Shown: in pieces, positions 25,778 through 34,826 of the stretch
Numbering within the stretch: the first letter of the stretch is position 1
Layout: each line of letters begins with the position of its first letter
Origin: Pararhizobium qamdonense
GTDB taxonomy: Bacteria; Pseudomonadota; Alphaproteobacteria; Rhizobiales; Rhizobiaceae
Length of the DNA stretch: 64,000 nt
Assembly: GCF_029277445.1 (NCBI RefSeq)
Contig: NZ_CP119567.1
Span: 434,001 to 498,000, forward strand
Reading direction: 5' to 3'
Translations under genes and position numbers: made by a program
Notes under the pieces: generated by a model
Seen by the model: only the letters and a program-made list of their open reading frames with translations
Told to the model about the DNA's origin: nothing
The model's database searches: none

Positions 25778-28119
25778 GCATCGTCGATACCGTCAAGGGC
25801 GCGGCCCAGGCCGCAGTGCAGGGAGCGATGGCAAAACTGGTGCCACTGGCGCCCGACAGCTGGATTCCGGGCGGCGTTCCCGATCCTTTGATACGCCGCC
25901 AGCATGGGTTAATCGGCAAGCCGGTCTCGCGTCTCGACGGCATGTTGAAGGTGAAGGGCGCAGCGTCGTTCGCCGCCGAATTTTCGCTTGAGAACATGGC
26001 CTATGCTGCACTTGCCTATGCAACGATCCCGCGCGGACGGATTGCGACGCTCGACACATCTGCCGCGGAGGCGGCGACCGGTGTCGTGGCCGTGATGACG
26101 CACAAAAACGCGCCAAGAATGAACGCGCCCGCAGTTTTTGGAACGTCGCCGAGCGCGGCCGGCCCCGCCGATTTACCGATCATGCAGGATGATCGTATCC
26201 ATTGGAACGGGCAGCCCATCGCGGTTGTGCTTGCTGAAACTCAGGAGCAGGCGGATCACGCCAAATCCTTGATCGTCGCGACCTATGCTATTGAACCATC
26301 GACCACCTCGCTTTCAAAAGCCAAAGCTGCAGGCGCACAACCAGCGCTGTTCATGGGCGAGCCATTGCTGACCGAAATTGGCGATGCAGAGGCGATGTTG
26401 ACGGCGGCCGCGCACAAGGTCGATCACATCTACACAACACCGAGGCACAATCACAATGCGATCGAGTTGCATGGCGCGAGCATAGCATGGGTTGACGGCG
26501 AACTGGTCATTCACGATGCCAGCCAGCTCGTCACAATGGAGGCCGCAACAATTGCAGGCGTATTCGATTTCAAGCCGGAGCAAGTCCGCGTGACGTCCCC
26601 CTATGTCGGTGGCGGTTTTGGCGGTAAATGCCTGTGGGACCATCAGATCCTCGGTGCTGCCGCCGCAAAGGTTTCGGGACGCCCGGTTCGCATTGCGCTG
26701 ACGCGTGAGGGAGTATATCGCGGTGTGGGTGGCCGCACGCTAACCGAACAGCGTGTTGCGATCGGAGCGACCGCAGACGGTCATTTCCAGGCGATGATCC
26801 ACACCGGTATTTCAGCTGTAAGCCCGCACAACAACATGCCCGAAGCTTTCATCATGGGAACGCGCTCGGGCTATGCGGCGGATAGTTTCAAGCTGTCGGT
26901 CGAGACCGTCACCATGAACATGCTCGCCAACACCTTCATGCGCGCGCCGGGCGAATCGGTCGGGACATTTGCGCTGGAATCGGCAATCGACGAGTTGGCA
27001 GCCGCGTTGCAGATCGATCCGGTCGAACTACGCATCCACAACGAACCCGAGAAAGACCCGACCTCGGGCTTGCCTTTTTCCGCGCGCCATATCGTCGAGG
27101 CATGGCGGTCAGGCGCTGAGCGGTTCGGGTGGGACCAGCGGAGCAAGACGCCCGCCACCCGGCGCGACGGAGAGTGGATGGTCGGCATGGGCTGCGCGAC
27201 GGCGACCTATCCGTATAACCGCATGCCAGGGGCTGCTGCACGGATCACACTTCACCGGGACGGACCGGATGGTGTTGGCGCGATCATTGAGGTCGCCGCG
27301 CACGAAATGGGAATGGGAACGTCCACCACCACGGCCATGGTTGCGGCAGAGCGTCTTGGCCTGCCGATGGACGCGATCGAGGTCCGCTACGGCGATTCGA
27401 ATATTCCCGGCGCCATTCTGGCAGGTGGATCGCAACAGACCGCAGCGATCGGAGGTGCGGTGATTGCGGCGCATAATGCCTTGGTTGCCAAATTGTTGAA
27501 GCTTGCAGGCAACGATTCGCCGCTTGCGGGTCTGGCACTCGAAGAGGTTGGCAGTGAGGATGGAGGCCTGGCCAAGCTGGACGAACCCACACGCAGGGAA
27601 GGCTATGCCTCGATCCTCGACCGCGCGCAGTGCGATAGCATCACTGTTGAGGAAAAGGCGTCGCAGCCACTGGAATCGATGCACTGGTCGATGCATTCCC
27701 ATGGCGCGGTCTTTTGCGAGGTTCGCGTCAATTCGGTTACCGCAGAGACGCGCGTCAGCCGCATCCTGGGATCCTATGATTGCGGCCGGATCCTCAACCC
27801 AAAGACTGCGCGCAGCCAGTTCCGTGGTGGCATCATCATGGGGCTCGGGCTGGCGCTGATGGAGGAGACGCAGTTCGATGAGCGCAATGGCCGGATTATG
27901 AACCCTAGCTTAGCCGAGTATCACGTGCCGGTGCACATGGACGTCCCCGAAATCGATATAATCTGGACCGACATCGCCGATCCCCACACGCCGATGGGAG
28001 CGCACGGCGTCGGCGAGATCGGCATTACCGGTGTCGCTGCCGCCGTGGCGAATGCGATCTACAACGCGACGGGCAAGCGCATCCGCGACCTGCCGATCAC
28101 GCTTGATAAGCTGCTGTGA
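25774..28119 (+). CDS. paoC: Aldehyde oxidoreductase molybdenum-cofactor subunit
   Basis: A 781-aa large subunit that binds molybdopterin and oxidises aldehydes. The family landmarks are VGGGFGGKCLWD, FMRAPGES, GSQQTA and, near the C-terminus, HGVGEIGITG, whose Glu is the catalytic base. It is longer than E. coli PaoC, with an extra N-terminal leader (QAAVQGAMAKLVPLAP). It ends a tight paoA-paoB-paoC operon. The maturation factor paoD (XdhC-like) is not next to it, unlike the E. coli locus, so it must be supplied elsewhere. Confidence 0.9.
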   Translation: MSIVDTVKGAAQAAVQGAMAKLVPLAPDSWIPGGVPDPLIRRQHGLIGKPVSRLDGMLKVKGAASFAAEFSLENMAYAALAYATIPRGRIATLDTSAAEAATGVVAVMTHKNAPRMNAPAVFGTSPSAAGPADLPIMQDDRIHWNGQPIAVVLAETQEQADHAKSLIVATYAIEPSTTSLSKAKAAGAQPALFMGEPLLTEIGDAEAMLTAAAHKVDHIYTTPRHNHNAIELHGASIAWVDGELVIHDASQLVTMEAATIAGVFDFKPEQVRVTSPYVGGGFGGKCLWDHQILGAAAAKVSGRPVRIALTREGVYRGVGGRTLTEQRVAIGATADGHFQAMIHTGISAVSPHNNMPEAFIMGTRSGYAADSFKLSVETVTMNMLANTFMRAPGESVGTFALESAIDELAAALQIDPVELRIHNEPEKDPTSGLPFSARHIVEAWRSGAERFGWDQRSKTPATRRDGEWMVGMGCATATYPYNRMPGAAARITLHRDGPDGVGAIIEVAAHEMGMGTSTTTAMVAAERLGLPMDAIEVRYGDSNIPGAILAGGSQQTAAIGGAVIAAHNALVAKLLKLAGNDSPLAGLALEEVGSEDGGLAKLDEPTRREGYASILDRAQCDSITVEEKASQPLESMHWSMHSHGAVFCEVRVNSVTAETRVSRILGSYDCGRILNPKTARSQFRGGIIMGLGLALMEETQFDERNGRIMNPSLAEYHVPVHMDVPEIDIIWTDIADPHTPMGAHGVGEIGITGVAAAVANAIYNATGKRIRDLPITLDKLL

Positions 28120-28407
28120 CACCAGACGATCGCGCGCGTCGGGCAATGGGTCGACATCGACGGTATACAATACGACTTGCTCCAAGTTTCGTAATTGGCG
28201 CCGTTCGGACGGATTAGGTCCCTATGGTAAGTTGGAGAAAGCCGGTCATTAGTTGGCCGCCTCAAACCAAAGTTTAAACCGGGTCTGGCATCTCCAAACA
28301 AGACGAGTGACCAACCGTTGCGATGCGGCCGTGCTGCCCGATAGCCCATCACTCGATACCCTGTCTTGGGATCATCTCCTGACATTGAAATCGGCGGATC
28401 TCTGGCT

Positions 28408-28500
28408 CGCAAGATGTCGGCCGTAACTGTAGGCGCTGTCCCGCTTGGCGATAATGCCTTTAAGGCCGCGGAAGCGGGCATTTTCCATAATATGGCGTCG
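28408..28500 (-). pseudogene. Probable ATP-dependent DNA ligase remnant
   Basis: A minus-strand frame reads GLKGIIAKRDSAYSYGRHLAS. This resembles the conserved EGI(V/I)(S/A)KR-x-DS-x-Y-x-x-GR stretch of ATP-dependent DNA ligases. No extended ligase domain remains in that frame, so it is a fragment at best. The match is short but specific in pattern. Confidence 0.4.
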
Positions 28501-28560
28501 AACCGAAGCTTCGAAGGCAAACAGAACCGACCCCGTTGCCGCCCGCTGCACATCGCGGCG

Positions 28561-28745
28561 GCCTCCGCAATGCGCCGAAATCGGAGTGCCCTTCAGCGCT
28601 TCGTCTGGCGGGGACGAGGTAGAGCCTTCATCCTTGGGCGCCTGCATCCAGATGTCCTTTTCTTCCAGCGTTAGCAGCAGAGCGGGTCTCGCCTTTCATG
28701 GATGGCTTGACCACGCACGGCGTTCGGATCGGTGGTCAGAAAGCA
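28561..28745 (-). pseudogene. SOS response-associated peptidase (SRAP/YedK) C-terminal remnant
   Basis: Two minus-strand frames in sequence read FLTTDPNAVRGQAIHER and then RPALLLTLEEKDIWMQAP followed by PPDEALK. Together they match the C-terminal part of SRAP/YedK proteins (TTDPNAV, IHEKAMPALL, W-x-x-AP, PLPDEAL). The frame changes near 28690, and the N-terminal part with the catalytic Cys is absent. It is a decayed gene fragment. Confidence 0.55.
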
Positions 28746-28843
28746 ATGAAGGCATCACTCGCCGGACCGTTCCTAACCTTGCGAAGAATGGTCCGTTTAG
28801 CGGCATCAATGAACTCCGCGAAATTCGACATTAGCCAAATGGG

Positions 28844-28893
28844 TTGACAACAGACGTCATGTTCATTATTACGAACGCATTCATTATAATGAA
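28844..28893 (+). promoter_or_regulatory. Promoter and IclR-type operators of the IclR operon
   Basis: TTGACA (28844-28849) with TATTAC 16 bases later (28866-28871) is a plausible promoter. Over and after it are two dyads: GTTC-N8-GAAC at 28861-28876 and the perfect 14-bp palindrome TTCATTATAATGAA at 28880-28893. They share the TTCATTAT half. Their placement suggests autorepression by the IclR protein. Confidence 0.55.
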
Positions 28894-28913
28894 CTGTTTT
28901 GGGAGAGATTCTG

Positions 28914-29666
28914 TTGAGTGGCCGTGGTGTGGAGCGCGTTCTTGATATGATTGAATGGTTTGCAGCCACGACTGCGCCTGCCGGACTGTCTGAGATTGCG
29001 GCGGCATTGGTGATGCCCAAGTCAAGCGCGCTTCAGATGCTTCAGTCTCTGACAGAGCGCGGCTATATCCAGCGTCTGGACAATGGCGAATACGAGTTGC
29101 GCCGTCTGCCAGGCGAGATTTCGGCGGACGGCCGAAACTACGGCGCGCTTATTGCACTGGTATCGCCTTATCTTCTCGAGGCTGTGCAGCAGACCGGAGA
29201 AAGCGGCTTCATCGCCGTTCTCGAAGACCAGTCGATCCGCTACCTCAACAAAGTCTTGCCGAAGCGCGAAATATTGTACGACCGGGATATCGTTCCAACG
29301 CGCCCGGCGCACAAGGTCGCGAGCGGCATCGTTTTGCTATCGCGCGCAAGCAAGGCGGAAATCGATCGCTACGCGGTTCTGGCATCGCTCACCGCGCAGG
29401 AACATTCCAAGCTTCAGGAAGCCATCGCAAGTGCCTTGAGTTCGGGGTTTTATCTCAATCCCATGGGGATTGTCGAAGGTGCGGCGGGTGCGGCCGCTCC
29501 GATTATCGGCGCTGACGGCAAAGTTGTCGCCGCATTCAACATATCCGGTCCGCAGGCGCGGTTCGTCTCGAATTCCGACCGCATCAGTCAAGTGGTCCGG
29601 GAAGCCGCAGTCGCCGTCAGCGAGGAGCTGGCGCGGCGTGGTCGTCGCTTATCCAAAGGGAGGTAA
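28914..29666 (+). CDS. IclR-family transcriptional regulator
   Basis: A 250-aa IclR protein: winged helix at the N-terminus (GLSEIAAALVMPKSSALQMLQSLTERGYIQ) and an IclR ligand domain (ending GPQARF, ISQVVREAAVAVSEELARR). The likely start is the TTG at 28914, 7 bases after GGGAGA; no ATG is suitably placed. It is the first gene of the operon, 2 bases before the binding-protein gene, so it presumably controls the whole transport and catabolic cluster to 37369. Confidence 0.88.
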   Translation: MSGRGVERVLDMIEWFAATTAPAGLSEIAAALVMPKSSALQMLQSLTERGYIQRLDNGEYELRRLPGEISADGRNYGALIALVSPYLLEAVQQTGESGFIAVLEDQSIRYLNKVLPKREILYDRDIVPTRPAHKVASGIVLLSRASKAEIDRYAVLASLTAQEHSKLQEAIASALSSGFYLNPMGIVEGAAGAAAPIIGADGKVVAAFNISGPQARFVSNSDRISQVVREAAVAVSEELARRGRRLSKGR

Positions 29667-29668
29667 CA

Positions 29669-30766
29669 ATGAAATTAACAACGCTTTCGGTCATGGCCGG
29701 GCTGTTTGCTGGCATTGCCGGTTTCGCTCAGGCGCAAGAGGTGCCGGCAGGCTATCCCGCCGACTATTCCAAGATCATCGAAGGGTCTCGCGCCGAATCC
29801 GGCCTGATGATCTATTCCAATATGGCCGACAACAACTGGCAGCCGATCCTCAAGGGGTTCAGCGCCAAATACCCCTGGGTGAAGGTCGAGACCATCGACC
29901 TGGGTTCGGGCACCGTTCATTCGCGCTGGGAGGCCGAAAAGGGATCGAAGTCCCGCACTGCCGATGTGCTTGTCTCAGGTGCAAACGACCGCTGGGCCGC
30001 CTATGGCAAAGACGGCTTGATGGAGGATTACAAGAGCCCGGAAATCGCACAGCTGCCGGAATTCGCCTATCCTTATCCTGGCGTCAACGTCCTTTCGACA
30101 GACCCGCTGGTCATCACCTATAATGCGGCGCTTCTCCCGGATACGCAGCGGCCAAAGGGCTTTGCCTCGCTGGTTGCTGCTGCGACGGCAGACCCCGACA
30201 CTTTCACGGGCAAAATTACGACCTATGATGCCGCGCGCAACAGCTTCGGTCTCAGCGCCTGGTGGAGCTACATGGACAAGAAGGGCGATCAAGGCTGGAG
30301 CGACCTTCGCAAGATCGGTCCCATGATCCGTGGCGAAACGTCCGGCGGTCCAATGAACGAAAAGATCGCCACCGGTGAATACCTGATGGGCATTGCCGTT
30401 TCCGGCATCACCATCTTCCCGCGTCTGGAGCAGCCAGGCGGCGAAATCCTCGGTTTCGCCTTCCCTGATGACGGCACCATCATGATGTTGCGCGGCATGG
30501 GCATTCCGAAGGGCGCAGCCAACCCGAACTCGGCCAAGCTGTTCATCGACTACGCGCTCAGCCAGGAAGGCCAGACGCTGGTCGGCAAGGGTGGTCTCGT
30601 TCCTTATCGTGAAGACGTGCCGGAAGACCAGGTTCGTTATACTTTCCAGAAGATCAGCGAAATCGTCGGAAAGGACAACATCATCACTGCCGGTTTCGAC
30701 CAGCGCCTGATCACCGAAGCGGGTCCCTTCGTCGAGAAGTGGAACGCGGCAATCGCCGGCAAGTAA
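29669..30766 (+). CDS. Periplasmic binding protein, Fbp/PotD-like class
   Basis: A 365-aa extracellular solute-binding protein. Residues 1-23 are a Sec signal ending AQAQ. The mature part resembles the SBP_bac_6/11 group used for Fe(III), phosphonates or organic acids: GLMIYSNMADNNW, SRWEAEKGSKSRTADVL, and ALSQEGQTLVGKGGLVPYR. The Tyr pair used by ferric-binding proteins is not evident. With CoA-dependent catabolic genes downstream, an organic acid is more likely than iron. This ligand assignment is inference. Confidence 0.87.
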   Translation: MKLTTLSVMAGLFAGIAGFAQAQEVPAGYPADYSKIIEGSRAESGLMIYSNMADNNWQPILKGFSAKYPWVKVETIDLGSGTVHSRWEAEKGSKSRTADVLVSGANDRWAAYGKDGLMEDYKSPEIAQLPEFAYPYPGVNVLSTDPLVITYNAALLPDTQRPKGFASLVAAATADPDTFTGKITTYDAARNSFGLSAWWSYMDKKGDQGWSDLRKIGPMIRGETSGGPMNEKIATGEYLMGIAVSGITIFPRLEQPGGEILGFAFPDDGTIMMLRGMGIPKGAANPNSAKLFIDYALSQEGQTLVGKGGLVPYREDVPEDQVRYTFQKISEIVGKDNIITAGFDQRLITEAGPFVEKWNAAIAGK

Positions 30767-30774
30767 GCCGAGCC

Positions 30775-30800
30775 AAGGGGCCGGCTTCCCGTCGGCCCTT
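30775..30800 (+). terminator. Hairpin after the binding-protein gene
   Basis: A stem of AAGGG-GCCG paired with CGGCCCTT lies 8 bases after the binding-protein stop and before the permease gene. Such hairpins commonly stabilise the abundant binding-protein mRNA and reduce read-through. The T-run is short. Confidence 0.45.
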
Positions 30801-30825
30801 CTACCAACCCTGACAGGAAAATTCG

Positions 30826-32544
30826 ATGACGGATATCAGCCACCCCGGCACGGCCGGACGGGGGATGGACCGATCGCGTGCGATCTACTGGGGCGTTGCG
30901 GCGCTGACGACGATCCTCGTATTCGGTCCGATCACTCCGATTGTCTTCCAGGCCTTCCTCGACAAGCCGCTCTACGACGATACCGCAGTCATGACGCTTG
31001 GCAATTTCACCCGCCTGTTCAGCGAACCGGGCATGGCCGGCGTCTTCGTCAACACGTTGTATTTCGGGGCGCTGACGATGCTTATCGCCCAGGTGTTTGG
31101 GGCGGTCATGGCGGTTCTCGTCGGGCGCACCAATCTTCCGGGCCGCAAGTGGCTCGGCGAAATCTTCATCTGGCCGCTCTTCGTCTCGAATCTCGTCATC
31201 GCCTTCGGCTGGTTCACCATGTACGGCCCATCCGGCTTTATGACGCTGGCGGCCAAAACCTATCTCGGCGGCGCGCCCTGGAACCTTTACACCGTGACTG
31301 GAATGGGCATCGTCGCCGGCCTCAGCCAGGCGCCGCTCACCTATCTCATGTGCCTTGCCGCCGTAACCAAAGCCGATCCGTTGCTGGAGGATGCCGCCCG
31401 TTCCACCGGTGCCGGCCCGTTCCGGGCGTTGTTCTCGGTCACCATTCCGATGATCCGTCCCGCGATCATCTATTCGGCCGTCCTCAATTTCGTCGTCGGC
31501 ATCGAGATGCTGGCAATTCCGCTTCTGTTCGGCGGCCCCTCCGGCATTCAGACGGTCACGACCTTTCTCTACAATGCAGGCATCAATGCCGCCGTGCGCC
31601 CGGAATACGGTATCGTCGGTGCCGCCGCCGTGATCCTTTTGATCGTGGTTGCGTTCCTGGTCTGGTTGCAGGGGTTCCTGATGAAGGGGGCCGGCCGTTT
31701 CGTCACCGTGCGCGGCAAGGCCAGCCGTCCCTCGACGCTCGATCTCGGCGCCTGGCGCTGGCCGGCCTTTCTCTTCGTCTTCGCCTTTGCCTTCCTGACG
31801 ATCATCTCGATCTTCGGCGGCATCTTCATGCGCTCGGCGGTCAGTTTCCTGACGCCGCTCATTCCCTTCTGGAAAGTGCTGACGACCGCCAATTTCGAGC
31901 ATGTCCTCGGATCGGCGAACTATGTGCGCTCCATCGTCAACTCTGTCATGGTTGCGACAATCGGCGCTGCGATCGGCACGTTTTTCATCCTCGTCATCGC
32001 GCTCGTCGCACGTCGTTCGGATTTCAAGCACAACCGCGCTCTGGAATATATCGCACTCTTCCCGCGCGCTTTGCCCGGCATCATCGCAGGTCTGGGCTTC
32101 TTTTATGCCGTTATCTGGCTGCCCGGAGCAGACGTCATCCGTGGGACGATCGCGGTGCTGATCCTCGCCTTCATGATCCGCTACATCCCGGTCGGCTTCG
32201 GCGCCATCGCCCCGGCTCTCGCTCAAGTCGGTGAGGAACTCGACCGCGGTGCGCGCATTTCCGGTGCCGACTGGTGGACAACGGTGACCCGCATCATCGT
32301 GCCGATCCTCAAGCCTGCGCTCTTCAGCTGTTACGCGCTGCTGTTCATCCACTTTTTCAAGGAATACGTGACGGCAGCCTTCCTCTACCAGCCGGGGTCC
32401 GAAATCATCGGCACCACCATGCTGCAGCTTGTCGCCCAGGGCGACAACGGCCCGGTCTCCGCCCTTGCAACCATCCAAGTCGTCATTACCGCCGCGTTCG
32501 TTCTTATCGCACGCCGCGTCATGGGAGCCAAAATCTATGGCTGA
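30826..32544 (+). CDS. ABC transporter permease, two fused modules (FbpB/ThiP type)
   Basis: A 572-aa inner-membrane protein with about 12 hydrophobic segments arranged as two permease modules. Each has an EAA-type ATPase-docking loop: EDAARSTGAGPFRALFSVTI in the first half and ELDRGARISGADWWTTVTRI in the second. Such fused permeases pair with Fbp/PotD-class binding proteins. It overlaps the ATPase gene by 8 bases. Confidence 0.9.
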   Translation: MTDISHPGTAGRGMDRSRAIYWGVAALTTILVFGPITPIVFQAFLDKPLYDDTAVMTLGNFTRLFSEPGMAGVFVNTLYFGALTMLIAQVFGAVMAVLVGRTNLPGRKWLGEIFIWPLFVSNLVIAFGWFTMYGPSGFMTLAAKTYLGGAPWNLYTVTGMGIVAGLSQAPLTYLMCLAAVTKADPLLEDAARSTGAGPFRALFSVTIPMIRPAIIYSAVLNFVVGIEMLAIPLLFGGPSGIQTVTTFLYNAGINAAVRPEYGIVGAAAVILLIVVAFLVWLQGFLMKGAGRFVTVRGKASRPSTLDLGAWRWPAFLFVFAFAFLTIISIFGGIFMRSAVSFLTPLIPFWKVLTTANFEHVLGSANYVRSIVNSVMVATIGAAIGTFFILVIALVARRSDFKHNRALEYIALFPRALPGIIAGLGFFYAVIWLPGADVIRGTIAVLILAFMIRYIPVGFGAIAPALAQVGEELDRGARISGADWWTTVTRIIVPILKPALFSCYALLFIHFFKEYVTAAFLYQPGSEIIGTTMLQLVAQGDNGPVSALATIQVVITAAFVLIARRVMGAKIYG

Positions 32545-33613
32545 TCTCGTCCTACAGAACCTCACCATCAAGTACGGCGCCGTCACGGCCGTCGATAATC
32601 TCAACATCCACGTCGCGTCGGGCGAGTTCCTGACGCTGCTGGGGCCATCGGGTTGCGGCAAGTCGACGTCGCTGTTTGCAGTCGCGGGTCTCAACCACGC
32701 GACATCGGGCACGATCCGTGTCGGCGAACGGGTGCTGTTCGACGGTAACCCGAACAACACCGTGCCGCCGGAAAAGCGCAATATCGGTCTGGTCTTCCAG
32801 TCCTATGCGCTCTGGCCGCACAAGACGGTCGCGGAAAATCTCGCTTTCCCGCTGACGCTGCGCAAGATCGGCCGGGCTGAACGTGACGAGCGCATCAAGG
32901 AAGCGCTCGGCCTCGTGGAAATGCTGCCCTATGCGGATCGCTATCCGTTTGAACTGTCCGGTGGCCAGCAGCAGCGCGTGGCGCTGGCCCGCGCGCTCGT
33001 CTATCGCCCGCCGCTGCTGCTTCTCGACGAGCCGCTCTCCAACCTCGACGCCAAACTGCGCGAACGCGCCCGCGTCTGGCTGCGCGAACTGCAGGAGCGG
33101 CTGAAGGTCACCACGATCTACGTCACCCACGATCAGGCGGAAGCGCTTGCCGTTTCGGACCGGATCGCAGTGATGAGCATGGGCCGTATGCGCCAGCTCG
33201 GCACGCCTCGCGAGATTTACGAGCGTCCCGCCGACAGCTTCGTCGCCGACTTCATCGGATCGTCGAATTTCTTCGATGGCACCATGATCGAAAGCGGAGC
33301 GGATACAGCCCGTATTCGCCTGGTCGATGGCAGCGAAATCGCCACGCCGCCCGCGCCGGCCGGTGCAAACGGCGCGGTGGTCGTCGCCATTCGTCCGGAA
33401 AAGATAGAGCTTGCCAGCGAAACAGGCCCGAACACGATGCGGGTGTCGATCGAGCAGCGGACCTATCTTGGCTCCGTCTGGCAATATGCGGTGCGATCCG
33501 GTCCAATCGAATTCCGCATCCAGACACCGGCGGAATTGAAGGAAGACAGCATTCTTGTGCGTGTTCCCAAGGAGCATTGCGCCGTCTTCCCCGACAAGCC
33601 CGGCGCAAAGTGA
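32537..33613 (+). CDS. ABC transporter ATP-binding protein (FbpC/PotA type)
   Basis: A 358-aa ATPase. Walker A is GPSGCGKST, the signature LSGGQQQR, Walker B LLLLDEP and the switch VTHDQAEA; a C-terminal TOBE domain follows (residues about 280-350). The ATG at 32537 is preceded by GGAG and lies within the end of the permease gene. It energises the importer of this operon. Confidence 0.92.
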   Translation: MADLVLQNLTIKYGAVTAVDNLNIHVASGEFLTLLGPSGCGKSTSLFAVAGLNHATSGTIRVGERVLFDGNPNNTVPPEKRNIGLVFQSYALWPHKTVAENLAFPLTLRKIGRAERDERIKEALGLVEMLPYADRYPFELSGGQQQRVALARALVYRPPLLLLDEPLSNLDAKLRERARVWLRELQERLKVTTIYVTHDQAEALAVSDRIAVMSMGRMRQLGTPREIYERPADSFVADFIGSSNFFDGTMIESGADTARIRLVDGSEIATPPAPAGANGAVVVAIRPEKIELASETGPNTMRVSIEQRTYLGSVWQYAVRSGPIEFRIQTPAELKEDSILVRVPKEHCAVFPDKPGAK

Positions 33614-33620
33614 GGTCTTC

Positions 33621-34826
33621 ATGGCAGAGCCTGACAAAACAGTCCGTTTCGATGCCACACGCAAAGGACCGCTGCACGGCATCCGCGTCGTCGATCTCAG
33701 CCGTGTCGTTGCCGGCAACATGCTGTCGCTGCAGCTCGGCGATTTCGGTGCCGACGTCATCAAGGTAGAGCCGCCGCAGGGCGACGCTCTTCGTGAATGG
33801 CGCGACAAAGGGCACTCGCTGCACTGGAAGACCTACGGTCGCAACAAGCGCTCGATTGCGCTCAACCTGCGCCAGCCAAAAGCGCTGGACGCCCTCAAGA
33901 AGCTGATCGGGAAGGCCGATGTCTTCATCGAGAATTTTCGGCCGGGCACGCTGGAGGAAATGGGCCTTTCGCCGAAAAGCCTGCTGGAACTCAATCCGTC
34001 GCTGATCATCGTTCGGATCTCTGGCTTCGGCCAGACGGGACCCTATGCCAAGTTTCCGGGATTTGGCACGCTGGTCGAAGCGATGAGCGGCTTTGCCTCA
34101 CGGACCGGTTTCCCGGATCGCGAGCCGGTTCTTCCTCCGTTGGCGCTGGCGGACATGATCTCCGGCCTGACCGGGGCCAATGCGGTGATGATGGCGCTTT
34201 TTGCCCGTGAACGTGGGGACGCGAACGGGCAGGTCATCGACCTTTCGTTGCTGGAGCCGATCTTTGCTTCGCTCGGGCCGGAAGCCTCCATCTATCGTGT
34301 CACAGGCAAGGTCAAGCAAAGATCAGGATCCGGTTCCAACACGGTATCGCCGCGCAACGTCTACCTGTGCAGCGATGGCAAATACGTGGCCTTGTCCGGG
34401 TCCACGCAGGTGATTGCGATGCGGATTTTCGACATTGTCGGACGCCCCGAGATGAAAGACGATCCGCGTTTCTCCACCAATATGGAGCGTGTCAGACACA
34501 GGGAACTGGTGGACGAGGCGCTGGGAGCGTGGTTCGTGACCCGCAGCCGCGACGATGCCCTGGCGGCTATGCGTGCGGCCGGTGCGACCGTCGGTCCGGT
34601 CTATGACATTGCCGACATCAGCACCGACAAGCATTTCGCCGAACGAGGCATCGTCGTGGAAGTCGAGGATGCCGATCTTGGCAGCATTCCCCAGCACAAT
34701 ATCTTCCCGCGCTTCTCCGCGACGCCCGGCGTCTTTCGTCATCCGGCACCTGACGTCGGCGAGCAGACGGACGCCATCCTCGAGGAAATCGGGCTGACGC
34801 CGGGTGATCTGGAAGGTGACGAATGA
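33621..34826 (+). CDS. CoA-transferase family III (CaiB/BaiF)
   Basis: A 401-aa family III CoA-transferase, which moves CoA between carboxylic acids. The N-terminal LHGIRVVDLSRVVAGNM and DFGADVIKVEPP, then ENFRPGTLEEMGL, are family landmarks; the catalytic Asp is the one in LALADMISGL. GAGG is 6-7 bases before the ATG at 33621. It is placed after the ABC importer and overlaps the CitE-like lyase gene as ATGA, so it likely activates the imported acid to its CoA ester. Confidence 0.9.
   Translation: MAEPDKTVRFDATRKGPLHGIRVVDLSRVVAGNMLSLQLGDFGADVIKVEPPQGDALREWRDKGHSLHWKTYGRNKRSIALNLRQPKALDALKKLIGKADVFIENFRPGTLEEMGLSPKSLLELNPSLIIVRISGFGQTGPYAKFPGFGTLVEAMSGFASRTGFPDREPVLPPLALADMISGLTGANAVMMALFARERGDANGQVIDLSLLEPIFASLGPEASIYRVTGKVKQRSGSGSNTVSPRNVYLCSDGKYVALSGSTQVIAMRIFDIVGRPEMKDDPRFSTNMERVRHRELVDEALGAWFVTRSRDDALAAMRAAGATVGPVYDIADISTDKHFAERGIVVEVEDADLGSIPQHNIFPRFSATPGVFRHPAPDVGEQTDAILEEIGLTPGDLEGDE

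Larger units (their letters stand above)
28120..28913. other. 794-base region without intact gene
   Basis: This gap between paoC and the IclR gene has no intact gene. Its middle holds minus-strand remnants that look like an SOS-associated peptidase and a DNA ligase. The right end holds the promoter and operators of the IclR gene. From 28120 to about 28400 nothing was recognised. Confidence 0.6.

Noticed and set aside
30637..32781. A 714-codon open frame on the minus strand opposite the IclR-operon permease
   Set aside because: It is rich in charged residues (Asp, Glu, Arg, His) with no domain pattern, and lies fully opposite a well-supported permease and ATPase. It is a high-GC antisense shadow.
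29669..33613. Ferric iron importer (FbpABC) as the function of this ABC system
   Set aside because: The genes are of that structural class, but no iron-ligand Tyr pair is evident and the operon continues into CoA-linked catabolic enzymes under an IclR regulator.
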